Assembly (NCBI GenBank): GCA_046727975.1
Contig: JBKPDR010000035.1
Coordinates: 1-64,000 of the forward strand
DNA length: 64,000 nt
Source of the DNA: GMQP-bins7 sp046727975
GTDB lineage: Bacteria; Actinomycetota; Thermoleophilia; Gaiellales; Gaiellaceae
Direction: 5' to 3'
Below, piece by piece: positions 9,701 to 16,857 of the stretch (position 1 is the first letter of the stretch; each line of letters starts with the position of its first letter). A program made the translations under genes and the position numbers. The notes beneath the pieces are model-generated. The model did no database searches, was not told the origin of the DNA, and worked only from the letters and a program-made list of their open reading frames with translations.

Positions 9701-10052
9701 GGGCGTCAGCTTGGACGCCGCAGCGCACGAGAGGCTGAGGGAGCTCGGCGGGGACGACTTCCTGGCGGAGGTGATCGACACGTTCCTCGCCGATGCGCCG
9801 GCCCTCCTGGCGACGCTGCGCCGCTCCCTTGGGGAGGAGGACGCCGACGAGCTCCGGCGGGCAGCGCACACGCTCAAGTCGAACGGCGCCACCTTGGGCG
9901 CGGAAGGCTTCACCCAGCTCTGCCGCGAGCTCGAGGAACGGGCGAGGAGCCGCGAGCTGGACCGCGCCGGCGAGCTCGTCGATCGAATCGAGCGAGAGTA
10001 CGGTGCGCTCGAGGAAGCTCTCGCTGCCCTCCGTCCGAAACCTGCGTCATGA
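3729..10052 (+). CDS. Hybrid sensor histidine kinase: 7 GAF, 2 PAS, HisKA, HATPase, 2 receiver, Hpt
   Basis: A 2107-residue soluble hybrid kinase (a TTG two codons earlier is an alternative start). Order by residue: short coiled coil 5-30, GAF1 about 40-205, GAF2 to GAF5 as near-identical units from about 207 to 880, GAF6 881-1045, GAF7 1046-1215, PAS1 1216-1340, PAS2 1345-1465, HisKA with phospho-His H1484 in ATMSHEIRTPMN, HATPase about 1585-1700 (NLLSNAVKF, DTGIGIP, GGTGLGLAI), receiver 1 (VDDNATNRE, VLDMMMPDMDG), receiver 2 (AEDNAVNQK, VLMDVQMPELDG) and a C-terminal Hpt domain (AAHTLKSNGATLGAEG). No membrane segment, so it senses cytoplasmic signals. Overlaps the next gene by 4 bases (ATGA), so kinase and response regulator-cyclase are probably partners. 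Confidence 0.95.
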   Translation: MTSGADLSSELAEARQRLAELEASETARRDAEKVQNALYRIAELASAAQDMHEFYRAIHAVVGELMYANNLFIALYDEERQLISWPYYVDEVDLDVPEPNKWDAFGEGYARGMTAYVLRTGEPQLLDHERNAELVEQGEIEIVGATSEDASWLGVPLKSEGRTVGVLVVQSYSKDVQYTEQDKDLLAFVGQHVGAALSRARAIEETRQRNAELGLINSVQEALAGELELQAIYDVVGDKIQEVFDAQVVDIGIYDEASRLIHFPYTIERGIRFPDEPIELIGFRKHAMETREPLMIEESTPELAKRYGNPYVLSGEPTRSALFVPLVVSGRATGVISLQNLDRTHAFTASDQQLLETLARSLSVSLENARLVHETRQRNAELELINSVQAAIAGELELQAIYDLVGDKIQEVFDAQAVSISTLDETTRLLHFPYLIERGERLRPDPIPLGGFTRHVLETREPLMINEDVAEASERYGSAVVGGEEPKSVLFVPLVTAGRATGVISLQNVDREHAFTESDQRLLATLAGSLSVALDNARLVHETRQRNAELALINSVQAALAGELDQQAIYDVVGDKIREIFDAQTVIISTLDEATRLQHFPYVIERGERLHQNAIPLRGFSKHVLDTREPLMFNEDVDDAFERYDSAVVGGGERPKSVLFVPLVTGGRATGVISLQNVDREHAFTESDQRLLVTLAGSLSVALDNARLVHETRQRNAELALINSVQAAIAGELDPQAIYDLVGDKLQEVFDAQVVSITIYDEATGLLHFPYLIERGERFEVDPRPVKGFGKHVLESGEPLMINENIAEASERYGSAVVAGEASKSVLFVPLVTSGHATGVISLQNVDREHAFTESDRRLLVTLAGSLSVALDNARLVHETRQRVAELGTVNSVGQALASQLELDTLIELVGDKLQEVFDADIVYVALHDEAAGRIDFAYYSEAGERQEQPPMEYGQGLTSRILESREPLLLNRSEQYEEVASARIGTPSLSYLGVPIFVGEKAIGVISVQSTREAGRFGESDARLLSTLAANVGSAIQNARLYRETRRRANETAALAELGREVSAMLDLPAVLGRIAERAQDLIEVETSAVYLADEDGETFRATIALGKNADEILADTIRVGEGIIGDLAARGAAEVINDTSSDPRATTIPGTAEEEDERLMVAPLLARERVIGMMAVWRYGGLFTEEDLSFLIGLSQQAAIAIENAGLFEAQREAERQYRELVEELPLAVYRDLPDESAASEYISPRVEQLFGYPRERWSEPEFFASILHPEDRDETIAKHAAALARGDERWSFEYRLIAADGRTVFVRDDAWIVKDEEGNPAHVQGFMIDVTDQALAHAEIRRQKQYFESLVEVSPVAIVVMDAEERVTGWNPAATELFGWSSEEAIGKQIDDLVLQEGAREEGREVTREAFETGRAQRIGRRSRKDGALVDVEMMLVPLRVDGEHVGFYAIYHDITELQRAREEAEAATQAKSAFLATMSHEIRTPMNAVIGMTDLLLETELTGEQREFAEVVRSSGDALLHVIDDVLDYSKIEAGKLELEREPFDLRECVEGALEIVAPRASDKDIELGCLIDEDAPAGIVGDASRLRQVLLNLLSNAVKFTEKGEVVVHVDAEPARRGSYRLELAVRDTGIGIPPDRIGRLFTSFSQLDASTTRRYGGTGLGLAISKRLVELMGGTIWIDSEEGKGSTFHISLTAKAADVPTRISREDALPRLAGKRILMVDDNATNREIVSRHARSWGMEPVAVEHPSEALELVAAGEHLDVAVLDMMMPDMDGISLAREIRRHRSERELPLLLLTSLGRLPHARSTGAFAAQLAKPVRASQLYNALVRLVAEGVDEREAVEGASDGKPGTSTLRILLAEDNAVNQKVALRLLERLGYGADVASNGLEALEALERRPYDVVLMDVQMPELDGLDASRRICERWPAETRPRIIAMTANALPEDREACFAAGMDDYVAKPIRPDELAQALSRARPLGKEEDEMSSDEGVSLDAAAHERLRELGGDDFLAEVIDTFLADAPALLATLRRSLGEEDADELRRAAHTLKSNGATLGAEGFTQLCRELEERARSRELDRAGELVDRIEREYGALEEALAALRPKPAS
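4354..6378 (+). repeat. Tandem GAF-coding repeat, four units of about 507 bp
   Basis: Inside the kinase gene four consecutive GAF units begin at about 4354, 4861, 5365 and 5872, giving periods of 507, 504 and 507 bases. Each starts with codons for RNAEL-LINSVQ and ends with LARSLSVSLENARLVHETRQ or a close variant. Units three to five share long identical DNA tracts (for example around TCGTCCACGAGACACGGCAG), so duplication was recent or is maintained by recombination. GAF6 and GAF7 are more diverged. Confidence 0.85.
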
Positions 10053-11113
10053 GCCAGTCCGCCTCGACGCCGGGAACGATTCTGATCGCCGACGACAACC
10101 GGGTGAACCGGCTGCTGCTCAGCCGCGGTTTGGAGCAGCAGGGTCACACCGTCGTCTTTGCACAAGACGGCAGCGAGGCGCTCGACCTGCTGCGTCGCCA
10201 GCAGTTCGATCTCCTGCTGCTCGACGTTCTGATGCCCGAGCTCGACGGCTACGGCGTCCTGGCAGAGCTCAAGCACGATCCGCATCTCCGCGACATCCCG
10301 GTGGTCATGACGTCGTCGCTCGACGAGCTCGACAGCGTGGTCAAGTGCGTCGAGATGGGCGCAGAGGACTACTTGTCGAAGCCGATCAACCCCGTGTTGT
10401 TGAACGCGCGCATCACTGCAAGCCTCGAGAAGAAGCGCCTTCGCGATCAGCAGCGTGAGCTGATCAGCAAGTTCGCGACGAAGGAAGTCGCAGAGGATCT
10501 GCTGATGTCCGGCTTCTCGCTCGGCGGCAAGCATGTCGACGCGTCCGCGCTGTTCTGCGACATCCGCTCGTTCACCACGATTGTCGAAGCTCAGGAACCT
10601 GCCGAGACCATCGAGCTGCTGAATGACTACTACACGCTGATGATGGACGCGATCGGTGGAGAGAGCGGAGTCGTGAACCAGATGGTGGGCGACGGGCTCA
10701 TGGCGATCTTCGGCGCGCCGTTGCCGCGCGAGGACCATCGCCGGCGCGCCGTGCTCGCGGCACGCCAGATGGTCGAGTTGATCCGCCTCTTCAACGAGGA
10801 GCAGGCAGCGCGGGACAAGCTGCAGATCCAGATCGGTATCGGCATCGCGTCGGGGCCGGTCGTCGCCGGCTACACGGGCACGCTCCACCGAGCGACCTAC
10901 ACGTGCGTCGGAGACACCGTCAATGTCGCTGCTCGTCTCGAGTCGCACACGAAGGTTGTGAACCGGCCCATCCTGATCGACGACAACACGCGGCGCGGCC
11001 TCGACGAGGGGATCGCCGTCGAAGCGCAGGGAGAGCTGCAGATGAAGGGAAAGACCCGGCCGGTCAAGGTGTACGCCGTGCACGTCGACTCGCTCGTCGC
11101 CGAGAGCGCGTAA
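10049..11113 (+). CDS. Response regulator with class III adenylate/guanylate cyclase output
   Basis: A 354-residue protein. Residues 10-125 form a receiver domain (ILIADDNRVNRL, phospho-acceptor D59 in LLLLDVLMPELDG, conserved Lys in YLSKPINP). A linker helix follows, then a class III nucleotide cyclase catalytic domain about 165-340 (SALFCDIRSFTTIVE with the metal Asp, NQMVGDGLMAIFGAP, GDTVNVAARLESHTK). Phosphorylation by the kinase just upstream, perhaps through its Hpt domain, would be expected to control production of cAMP or cGMP. The ATG overlaps the kinase stop by 4 bases, indicating translational coupling. Substrate base specificity cannot be settled by eye. Confidence 0.92.
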   Translation: MSQSASTPGTILIADDNRVNRLLLSRGLEQQGHTVVFAQDGSEALDLLRRQQFDLLLLDVLMPELDGYGVLAELKHDPHLRDIPVVMTSSLDELDSVVKCVEMGAEDYLSKPINPVLLNARITASLEKKRLRDQQRELISKFATKEVAEDLLMSGFSLGGKHVDASALFCDIRSFTTIVEAQEPAETIELLNDYYTLMMDAIGGESGVVNQMVGDGLMAIFGAPLPREDHRRRAVLAARQMVELIRLFNEEQAARDKLQIQIGIGIASGPVVAGYTGTLHRATYTCVGDTVNVAARLESHTKVVNRPILIDDNTRRGLDEGIAVEAQGELQMKGKTRPVKVYAVHVDSLVAESA

Positions 11114-11147
11114 GCGGTACCGCGAACGCCACCGGCAGGAGCTCGCT

Positions 11148-11927
11148 CTACATCCCCATCGAGTGGTAGCCGGAATCCACGTACAGCGTCGTGCCCGTGA
11201 CGTTCCGCGCGTCCTCTGAAAGGAGATAGGCAGCACCGGCGCCGACGTCGTCGGCCGCGACATGGCGATGGAGTGGAGCACGCTCTTCGACGATCGCCTC
11301 CATCGTCGTAAAGCCCGCGATCGAGCGTGCGGCGAGGGTGCGCACCGGTCCTGCCGAGATCGCGTTGACGCGGATCCCCTTCGCACCCAAGTCCCAGGCG
11401 AGATAGCGCACAGACGCGTCGAGCGCCGCCTTGGCGACGCCCATCACGTTGTAGTGCGGAACGGCCCGCTCGCCTCCCAGATAGGTCATCGTCATCATCG
11501 ATCCCCCATCTCGCGCCTCCATCAACGGCTCGGCCGCTCGCGCACACGCGACAAACGAGTAGGCGCTGACGTCGAGCGCGAGCCAGAAGCGGTCCCGCGG
11601 CGTGTCCGTGAAGCGTCCCTCCAGATCCTCGGCGGCGGCGAAGGCGACGGAATGGACGAGGATGTCGAGGCCTCCGCCGAAGGCGTCGGAGACTTCCGAG
11701 AAGGCACGCGCGACGTCGTCGTCGGAGCGCACGTCGCACTCGGTGACGAGCGGGCTCGCGACGCTCTCAGCCAACTCGCGGACGCTCTTCTCTATCCGCT
11801 CGCCCTGGAACGTGAATGCGATCTGCGCACCCTCCTCGGCGAGCCGCCGGGCTATCGCCCACGCGATGGAGCGCCGGTTGGCGACGCCGAGCACGAGCGC
11901 CTGCTTCCCCTCGAACCTGGCGGCCAC
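11148..11927 (-). CDS. fabI: Enoyl-[acyl-carrier-protein] reductase (NADH)
   Basis: Short-chain dehydrogenase fold enzyme that reduces trans-2-enoyl-ACP in the last step of each fatty-acid elongation cycle, in the cytoplasm. The 259 residues match FabI length. N-terminal GKQALVLGVANRRSIAWAIA carries the FabI-type nucleotide loop (G-x5-S-I-A-x-A), SVAF appears at the expected place, and the catalytic pair is in YNVMGVAKAALD (Tyr-x6-Lys). RVNAISAGPVRTLAA and the C-terminal VTGTTLYVDSGYHSMGM are characteristic. GTG start at 11927. Divergent from an SDR gene 32 bases away, so both promoters share a very short region. Confidence 0.95.
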   Translation of the reverse strand: MAARFEGKQALVLGVANRRSIAWAIARRLAEEGAQIAFTFQGERIEKSVRELAESVASPLVTECDVRSDDDVARAFSEVSDAFGGGLDILVHSVAFAAAEDLEGRFTDTPRDRFWLALDVSAYSFVACARAAEPLMEARDGGSMMTMTYLGGERAVPHYNVMGVAKAALDASVRYLAWDLGAKGIRVNAISAGPVRTLAARSIAGFTTMEAIVEERAPLHRHVAADDVGAGAAYLLSEDARNVTGTTLYVDSGYHSMGM

Positions 11928-11959
11928 GCGCCAAGACTAAACGGTAGGCTCGCGCGTCG

Positions 11960-12745
11960 ATGGCGGACGGACCGATCGCGGTCGTGACTGGGGCCTCGTC
12001 CGGTATTGGGGAGGCGACGGCGCGCGAGCTCTCGAGGCGGGGGTGGCGCTGCGTTCTGCTAGCGCGGCGGCAGGAGCGGCTCGAGGCCCTCGCGTCCGAG
12101 CTCGGCGGCGAGTGGGAGGTCTGCGACGTGTCGGATCGCGCGCAGGTCGACGAGGTCGCCGCCCGTGTCCTCGAGCGGCATACCGCAATCGCATTGCTCG
12201 TCAACAACGCCGGCGTGCCGGGCCGCGGCACGTTCGTCTCTACCGAGCCGGAGACGGTGGAGCGCGTGCTGAAGACCAATTACCTCGGCGGCGTGTGGTG
12301 CACGCGTGCGTTCCTACCGGCGCTCCGGGCGGGAGCCGCCGCGGGTGGCGCGCATGTCGTCAACGTGATCTCGGTCGCTGGAACGATCGCCTTCGCACCT
12401 GCCGGGCCATACGCGGCGGCCAAGCATGCGCAGCTCGCGTTTTCCCGCTCACTCGCGGCAACGCTCCGCGGAGAAGGAATCCAGGTGCACTCGGTGCTCC
12501 CCGGATTTGTCGAGACGGAAGGCTTCAAGCCACGCACGACGCTCAGCAACCCTCTCATGAGACGGTTTGTCATCGATCCCGACCAGGTCGCGGACGCGAT
12601 CCTCAAGGCGGTCGAGCGAGGGAAGCGGGAAGTCACGGTGCCGTGGCTCCCCTACCGGCTCGTGGCGATCTTTCAGACCCTGTTTCCGGGCGTCCTCGCG
12701 AGGCTTGTCGGCAGTTACGGCTACCGCCCCGGCGTCCAGGACTAG
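11960..12745 (+). CDS. Short-chain dehydrogenase/reductase (classical SDR)
   Basis: A 261-residue NAD(P)-dependent oxidoreductase. The cofactor motif is TGASSGIGEATARELSRRG near residue 10, with ARR after the second strand suggesting NADP preference. NNAG sits near residue 88, and the active site is Ser in NVISVAG and Tyr-x3-Lys in PYAAAKHA. The C-terminus (LPYRLVAIFQTLFPGVLARL) contains a hydrophobic helix seen in SDRs that act on lipids, which may tie the protein to membranes. Starts 32 bases from fabI in the opposite direction and ends 2 bases before a convergent methyltransferase gene. Substrate unknown. Confidence 0.9.
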   Translation: MADGPIAVVTGASSGIGEATARELSRRGWRCVLLARRQERLEALASELGGEWEVCDVSDRAQVDEVAARVLERHTAIALLVNNAGVPGRGTFVSTEPETVERVLKTNYLGGVWCTRAFLPALRAGAAAGGAHVVNVISVAGTIAFAPAGPYAAAKHAQLAFSRSLAATLRGEGIQVHSVLPGFVETEGFKPRTTLSNPLMRRFVIDPDQVADAILKAVERGKREVTVPWLPYRLVAIFQTLFPGVLARLVGSYGYRPGVQD

Positions 12746-12747
12746 AC

Positions 12748-13425
12748 CTACGGGCGGGGCTTGCGCGCCACGTACCAGCCGATCTCGATGTCGTAGAAGG
12801 CGGCGGGAGCGAGCCCGCGGACGCGCTGCCGTTCCTCCTCGGGAACCTCGGCGAGGGCGAGTCGCTCCTCGAGGTCGACACGCTCGCGGGAGACCTCGGA
12901 CGTGACGAGCACGAGGTCGTTCGCGTCGAGGAAGCCGCGGATGTCCGCGTCGGGGAGGAGCCGCGCGTGCGTCGGGTCGCGCAGCCGCTCGAAACGATCC
13001 AGCTCGAGGCTGTGGAGCGGATCGACGGAGCCGAGGTGATCCACCACGAACACGCGGCCCCCGGGACGGGTGACGCGTGCGAGCTCGGACACGGCCAGCT
13101 CCGGCCGGCGCACGTGGTGGAGCAGGCGCAGGCAGCCCGCGATGTCGAAGCTTCCGTACTCGAACGGAAGCTTGGTCGCATCTCCCTCCACGAACCGCAC
13201 GTTCTCGGGCGCGCCCTTTCGCGCGGCCTCGATGTAGTCGTCGCGCGCCTCGACCGCGACGACCTCGCCCACGAGAGAGGCAAGGGCGAACGCGAGCGCG
13301 CCGGTCCCGGCTCCCGAGTCGAGCACCACCTCCGTGCCCGTGAACGGCCCGAGGAGCCTGCGCACGCGCTCGGCGAGCTCCGAGGCCCGTTGCTCCTGGA
13401 GCGCCAGCCGCAAGCCGACTTTCAT
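12748..13425 (-). CDS. Class I SAM-dependent methyltransferase
   Basis: A 225-residue Methyltransf_11-type enzyme. Motif I is VVLDSGAGTGALAFALASLV (residues about 32-51), the acidic SAM-ribose contact follows as VAVEARDDYIEAARK, motif II is VEGDATKLPFEYGSFDIAGC, and LLHHVRRPELAVSELARVTR with PGGRVFVVD forms the post-motif region. The substrate is not evident. It is the last gene of the minus-strand cluster and its start overlaps the end of the CCA-adding enzyme gene by 4 bases, so the two are translationally coupled; a tRNA or cell-wall target is only a guess from context. Confidence 0.87.
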   Translation of the reverse strand: MKVGLRLALQEQRASELAERVRRLLGPFTGTEVVLDSGAGTGALAFALASLVGEVVAVEARDDYIEAARKGAPENVRFVEGDATKLPFEYGSFDIAGCLRLLHHVRRPELAVSELARVTRPGGRVFVVDHLGSVDPLHSLELDRFERLRDPTHARLLPDADIRGFLDANDLVLVTSEVSRERVDLEERLALAEVPEEERQRVRGLAPAAFYDIEIGWYVARKPRP

Positions 13426-14453
13426 CGCGCCGGCCGATCTGAGAGCGAGCGGGCGAGCGCGAGAGCCTCCTCGCGCGTCGAGATCGTCCCCGCTGCCCGC
13501 TCCTCGTCGATGGTCGCGAGGATACGTCCGATCTCGGGGCCGGGCGGGAGCCCCAGCTCGTCCCCGCGGACGAGCGGTTCAGCCGGCTCGTCGCGCCGGG
13601 CGGCTTCGACGAGCTCTCCGAGCTCCGGGGCTCCTACGAAAGCCAGTGCGTCGAGGGCCCATGGCTCGGTCTCTCGCCGGAAGCGATGGATCTCGCGGGG
13701 CGAGGCCTCCGCGGGGGGGCGGGCGCGGAGCAAGGTCGACGCATAGCGCCGAATCCCGTTGGACACGGGGAGATTCCGCAGCCCCTCGCGAAAGACCGCT
13801 ACCAGCCGAAAGTCGGGGTCGTCGAGGGCGTCGAGCGGCCCGTCGAGGGACCCGCCGAGCGGCTCGAGCAGGCCCAGCTCGTCGAGGCGCCGGTAGCCGT
13901 GGGCCGACATTCGCCGGAGCTCTCCGAGGATCCGTTCGCCCGCTGGGCGCGGAACGAGGGCGGCAGCGGCCCGAACCAGGAACTCCGTCTGCTCGTCCAT
14001 CCGGAAGCCGAGCTCGTCCTCGAGACGGACGGCGCGCAAGAGCCGCAGCGGATCGTCCGTGAAGACGTTCTCGGAGACAGCACGAATGACCCCGGCCCGA
14101 AGATCGGTCTGCCCCTGATACGGATCGCACGGCTCTCCACCTCCCACTGGAACGGCGATGGCGTTGAGCGTGAAGTCGCGTGTCGCGAGATCGGCCTCGA
14201 TGCCGTCCGGGAGCGGAGTGAAGTCGACGGTCGCTTCGTCGCTGGTCGCAACGCGCCAGGCCCCGTGCCGCTCGGAGAGCGGGAACGAGGCGCCGCCGTA
14301 CCGGCGTGCGTAGCGGTGCGCAGCGCCTCGCGGGTCGCGGCAGGCGACGTCGATGTCGATCACGGGGCGCCCGAGTAGGTCGTCGCGAACCGCGCCCCCG
14401 ACGATCCACGCCTCCTCGCCCGCGAGAATCTCTCCCACACGCGCATCATCCAT
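13422..14453 (-). CDS. CCA-adding-type tRNA nucleotidyltransferase / poly(A) polymerase family protein
   Basis: Class II nucleotidyltransferase fold of 343 residues. The head domain has IVGGAVRDDLLGRPVIDIDV with the G-G-x-V-R-D motif and the catalytic D-x-D, then TRDFTLNAIAV, and the neck has DPLRLLRAVRLEDELGF. These are the CCA-adding/poly(A) polymerase signatures, so the protein probably adds or repairs tRNA 3' CCA ends. It is shorter than typical actinobacterial CCA enzymes that carry an extra HD domain (about 480 residues); no HD motif is visible here. It overlaps alr by 8 bases upstream and the methyltransferase by 4 bases downstream. Confidence 0.86.
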   Translation of the reverse strand: MDDARVGEILAGEEAWIVGGAVRDDLLGRPVIDIDVACRDPRGAAHRYARRYGGASFPLSERHGAWRVATSDEATVDFTPLPDGIEADLATRDFTLNAIAVPVGGGEPCDPYQGQTDLRAGVIRAVSENVFTDDPLRLLRAVRLEDELGFRMDEQTEFLVRAAAALVPRPAGERILGELRRMSAHGYRRLDELGLLEPLGGSLDGPLDALDDPDFRLVAVFREGLRNLPVSNGIRRYASTLLRARPPAEASPREIHRFRRETEPWALDALAFVGAPELGELVEAARRDEPAEPLVRGDELGLPPGPEIGRILATIDEERAAGTISTREEALALARSLSDRPAR

Positions 14454-15462
14454 TCCGTGTAACCCGCGCGCGGCCGGAGTGCGTGTTCAGCCCGGTGGCG
14501 ATCTCATAGCCGATCGTGCCTGCGACGCGTGCGTGCTCCTCGATCAGGACGCCGTCCCCGACCAGGGTCACCGGCGTACCCATCGGCAGTTCGCGGTCGA
14601 GCTCGACCGCGAGCGCGTCCATCGAGATCGTTCCGACCACGGTCCGCCGCTCACCCTCGACCAGCACCTCGGTTCCCGTCATGTCGCGCCTGAACCCGTC
14701 GGCGTAACCGACGGGGACGATCCCGATCCAGGTCGGCCGCTCCGCAACGAACCGGCGTCCGTACCCGGTGCTCTCTCCCGTCGAAAGGCGCTTCACGAGG
14801 GCGAGACGGGATTCCCAGCGCAACGCAGGCTGGAGCCCGTCCGCCGCAGGATCGGTGCCGAAGGGCGAGATCCCGTAGAGCGCGATCCCGCAGCGGACGG
14901 CGTCGAACGCTGCCTCCGGAAAGCGCAGGACCGCGGCGCTGTTCGCGATGTGGCGCGTGTACCCGTCGAGCCCGGCGGTGCCCTCCTGGAAGCGCCGCAG
15001 CTGCGTGCGGGTGAACTCCGGGTCCGCCTCGGACGCCGCGAGGTGGCTCATGAGGCCGACCACGTCGCGCGTCGGCGACGGCAACTCGGAGACACCCCAG
15101 CGGCCCATGCCGGTGTCGAGCTTCAGGTGGACAGGCATGCCCTCCGGCACCTGTCCGTCTGCCGCGACGAGCTCGAGCAGTGCGGCCCGCGCCTCGCCTG
15201 CCTCGTGGTCGCTCACCGGCCCCATGACGAGGATGCGCGGCTCGCGTAGCTCGGCGCGCAGGTGGAGCGCCTCGGACAAGGTGGCGACGCAGAGTGCCGA
15301 TGCGCCGCCCTCGAGTGCCGCCCTCGAGACGTCGACGGCACCGTGCCCGTAGCCGTCGGCCTTGACCACGGCCCAGAGGTCGGCCCCGCCCGCGGCTCGT
15401 AGCAGCGCCGCCGCGTTGTGGCGGATCGCTCGGAGGTCGATCGTGAACGACGAGCGTTCCAC
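14446..15462 (-). CDS. alr: Alanine racemase
   Basis: PLP-dependent racemase supplying D-alanine for peptidoglycan. The catalytic Lys is K34 in WAVVKADGYGHGAVDVSRAA, the partner Tyr is in the VGYADGFRRDM motif, and HLKLDTGMGRWG, HIANSAAVL, RCGIALYGISPF and VGTISMDAL are all present. Length 338, slightly short of the usual 360-370. N-terminus MERSSFTIDLRAIRHN is complete. It lies in a minus-strand cluster with nnrED-acpS-HAD upstream and cca downstream; nnrE-alr adjacency is common in actinobacteria. Gap to the upstream gene is 30 bases, so one transcript is likely. Confidence 0.95.
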   Translation of the reverse strand: MERSSFTIDLRAIRHNAAALLRAAGGADLWAVVKADGYGHGAVDVSRAALEGGASALCVATLSEALHLRAELREPRILVMGPVSDHEAGEARAALLELVAADGQVPEGMPVHLKLDTGMGRWGVSELPSPTRDVVGLMSHLAASEADPEFTRTQLRRFQEGTAGLDGYTRHIANSAAVLRFPEAAFDAVRCGIALYGISPFGTDPAADGLQPALRWESRLALVKRLSTGESTGYGRRFVAERPTWIGIVPVGYADGFRRDMTGTEVLVEGERRTVVGTISMDALAVELDRELPMGTPVTLVGDGVLIEEHARVAGTIGYEIATGLNTHSGRARVTRNG

Positions 15463-15492
15463 GCCCGGGCATTGTCAAGCACGTCGAGGTCG

Positions 15493-16857
15493 CTAGCGCT
15501 CGAGAACGGCCGGAAGCGCGGCGAGGAGATCGCTCGCCACCAGCCCGGCCCGGTGACGGGGGCTCGATGCCGCAAGACCGTGAGCGACGGCGGCGGTGAC
15601 CGCAGCGAGCTGCGGTTCGAGGCCCTTGGCGAGAAATGCCGCAACCACGCCCGTCAGGACATCGCCGGTTCCTGCAGTCGCGAGCGACGGCGGCCCGAGG
15701 TCGCTGACGATCGCGCCGGTCGCGGGTGCGACCACGATCGTGTCGGACCCCTTGAGGAGAACGACCGCCTGGAAGCGGTCCGCGGCAGAGCGCGCAGCCT
15801 CGAGCCGGTGCGCACCGACCCAATGCGAATCGCTGTCGAGCAAACGTGCGAGCTCGCCCGCATGTGGGGTGAGCACGGTCGGCGCGTTTCGCTCGACCGG
15901 CTCGAGACCGAAGAGCGCATCCGCATCGACGACGACGGGGATCTCGAGTCGTTCCAGGAGCCCGCGAACGAGGGCGCGCCGTCCATCACCACGACCGAGC
16001 CCCGGCCCCAGCGCAACCGCCCCGGCGCGCTGCGCGGCTGCCGTGATGGTCTCCACGGCGTCGTCGTCACGCCACGCGATCTTCACCGGCTCGAGCGCGA
16101 GCGATTCGACGACGCGAAGGGACTCCTCCGGGACCGCGAGCATCACGTAGCCCGCGTCGGCGCGGAAGGCGGCGAGCGCCGAGAGACAGGCGGCGCCCGT
16201 CATACCCGGCTGTCCGCCGACGACGAGCACCGAGCCGGCCGTGTACTTCGTGTCGCCCGGAGCTCGAAGCGGGACGAGCCCGAGAAGGGCGGGGGTCGCG
16301 CGGCGATGCTCGGTCGAGACCTGCTCGAGGCCGATGTCGGCGACGACGACTCTCCCGGCCTGGAAGCGACCAGGCGCGACAACGAGGCCCAACTTCTCGG
16401 CGTGGAACGTGACCGTGAGGTCGGCCTGGACCGCCGCGCCAGCGATCTCGCCCGTCGAGGCATCGACGCCGGAGGGCAGATCGATCGCGACCACGGGTGC
16501 CTCGGCTGCGTTGATCGTGTCGATGAGCTCCGCTGCCTCGGGTCGTGGCTCGCCGTGGAAGCCCGTGCCGAAGAGCGCATCCACGATCACGTCGTAGCCC
16601 GCGACCTCCGAGGTCTCGTCCGCGACGTGCCCCGCTTCGCGCAGGACGCGGGCTGCGACGCGCCCATCGCCGCCGTTCGCTCCTCCCCCGCACACGCAGG
16701 CGAAGCGGCTCGCGTCCGGGAACGCCAGCATCGTCTCCCGAGCGACCGCGGTGCCCGCCCTTTCCATGAGCTCGGGAACCGAATCCGGATAGTTCGGGTA
16801 CCGCTCCTCCGCGGCGCGCATCTCGGCGGCGGTGTAGAGCGGCTCGAGCTCAGCCAT
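15493..16857 (-). CDS. Bifunctional NAD(P)H-hydrate epimerase / ADP-dependent NAD(P)H-hydrate dehydratase
   Basis: Repairs the hydrated, inactive forms of NADH and NADPH. The N-terminal YjeF_N (NnrE) domain is residues about 1-205 with CVCGGGANGGDGRVAARVL, VDALFGTGFHG and AIDLPSGVDASTGEIAG. The C-terminal ribokinase-like NnrD domain is about 215-450 with VLVVGGQPGMTGAACLSALA, VLTPHAGELARLL, VVLLKGSDTIV and the catalytic SLATAGTGDVLTGVVAAFLA. Total 454 residues, within the usual range for the fused enzyme. It overlaps acpS by 8 bases at its start and is followed by alr after 30 bases. The first residues (LYTAAEMRAAEE) are typical, supporting the start. Confidence 0.94.
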   Translation of the reverse strand: MAELEPLYTAAEMRAAEERYPNYPDSVPELMERAGTAVARETMLAFPDASRFACVCGGGANGGDGRVAARVLREAGHVADETSEVAGYDVIVDALFGTGFHGEPRPEAAELIDTINAAEAPVVAIDLPSGVDASTGEIAGAAVQADLTVTFHAEKLGLVVAPGRFQAGRVVVADIGLEQVSTEHRRATPALLGLVPLRAPGDTKYTAGSVLVVGGQPGMTGAACLSALAAFRADAGYVMLAVPEESLRVVESLALEPVKIAWRDDDAVETITAAAQRAGAVALGPGLGRGDGRRALVRGLLERLEIPVVVDADALFGLEPVERNAPTVLTPHAGELARLLDSDSHWVGAHRLEAARSAADRFQAVVLLKGSDTIVVAPATGAIVSDLGPPSLATAGTGDVLTGVVAAFLAKGLEPQLAAVTAAVAHGLAASSPRHRAGLVASDLLAALPAVLER

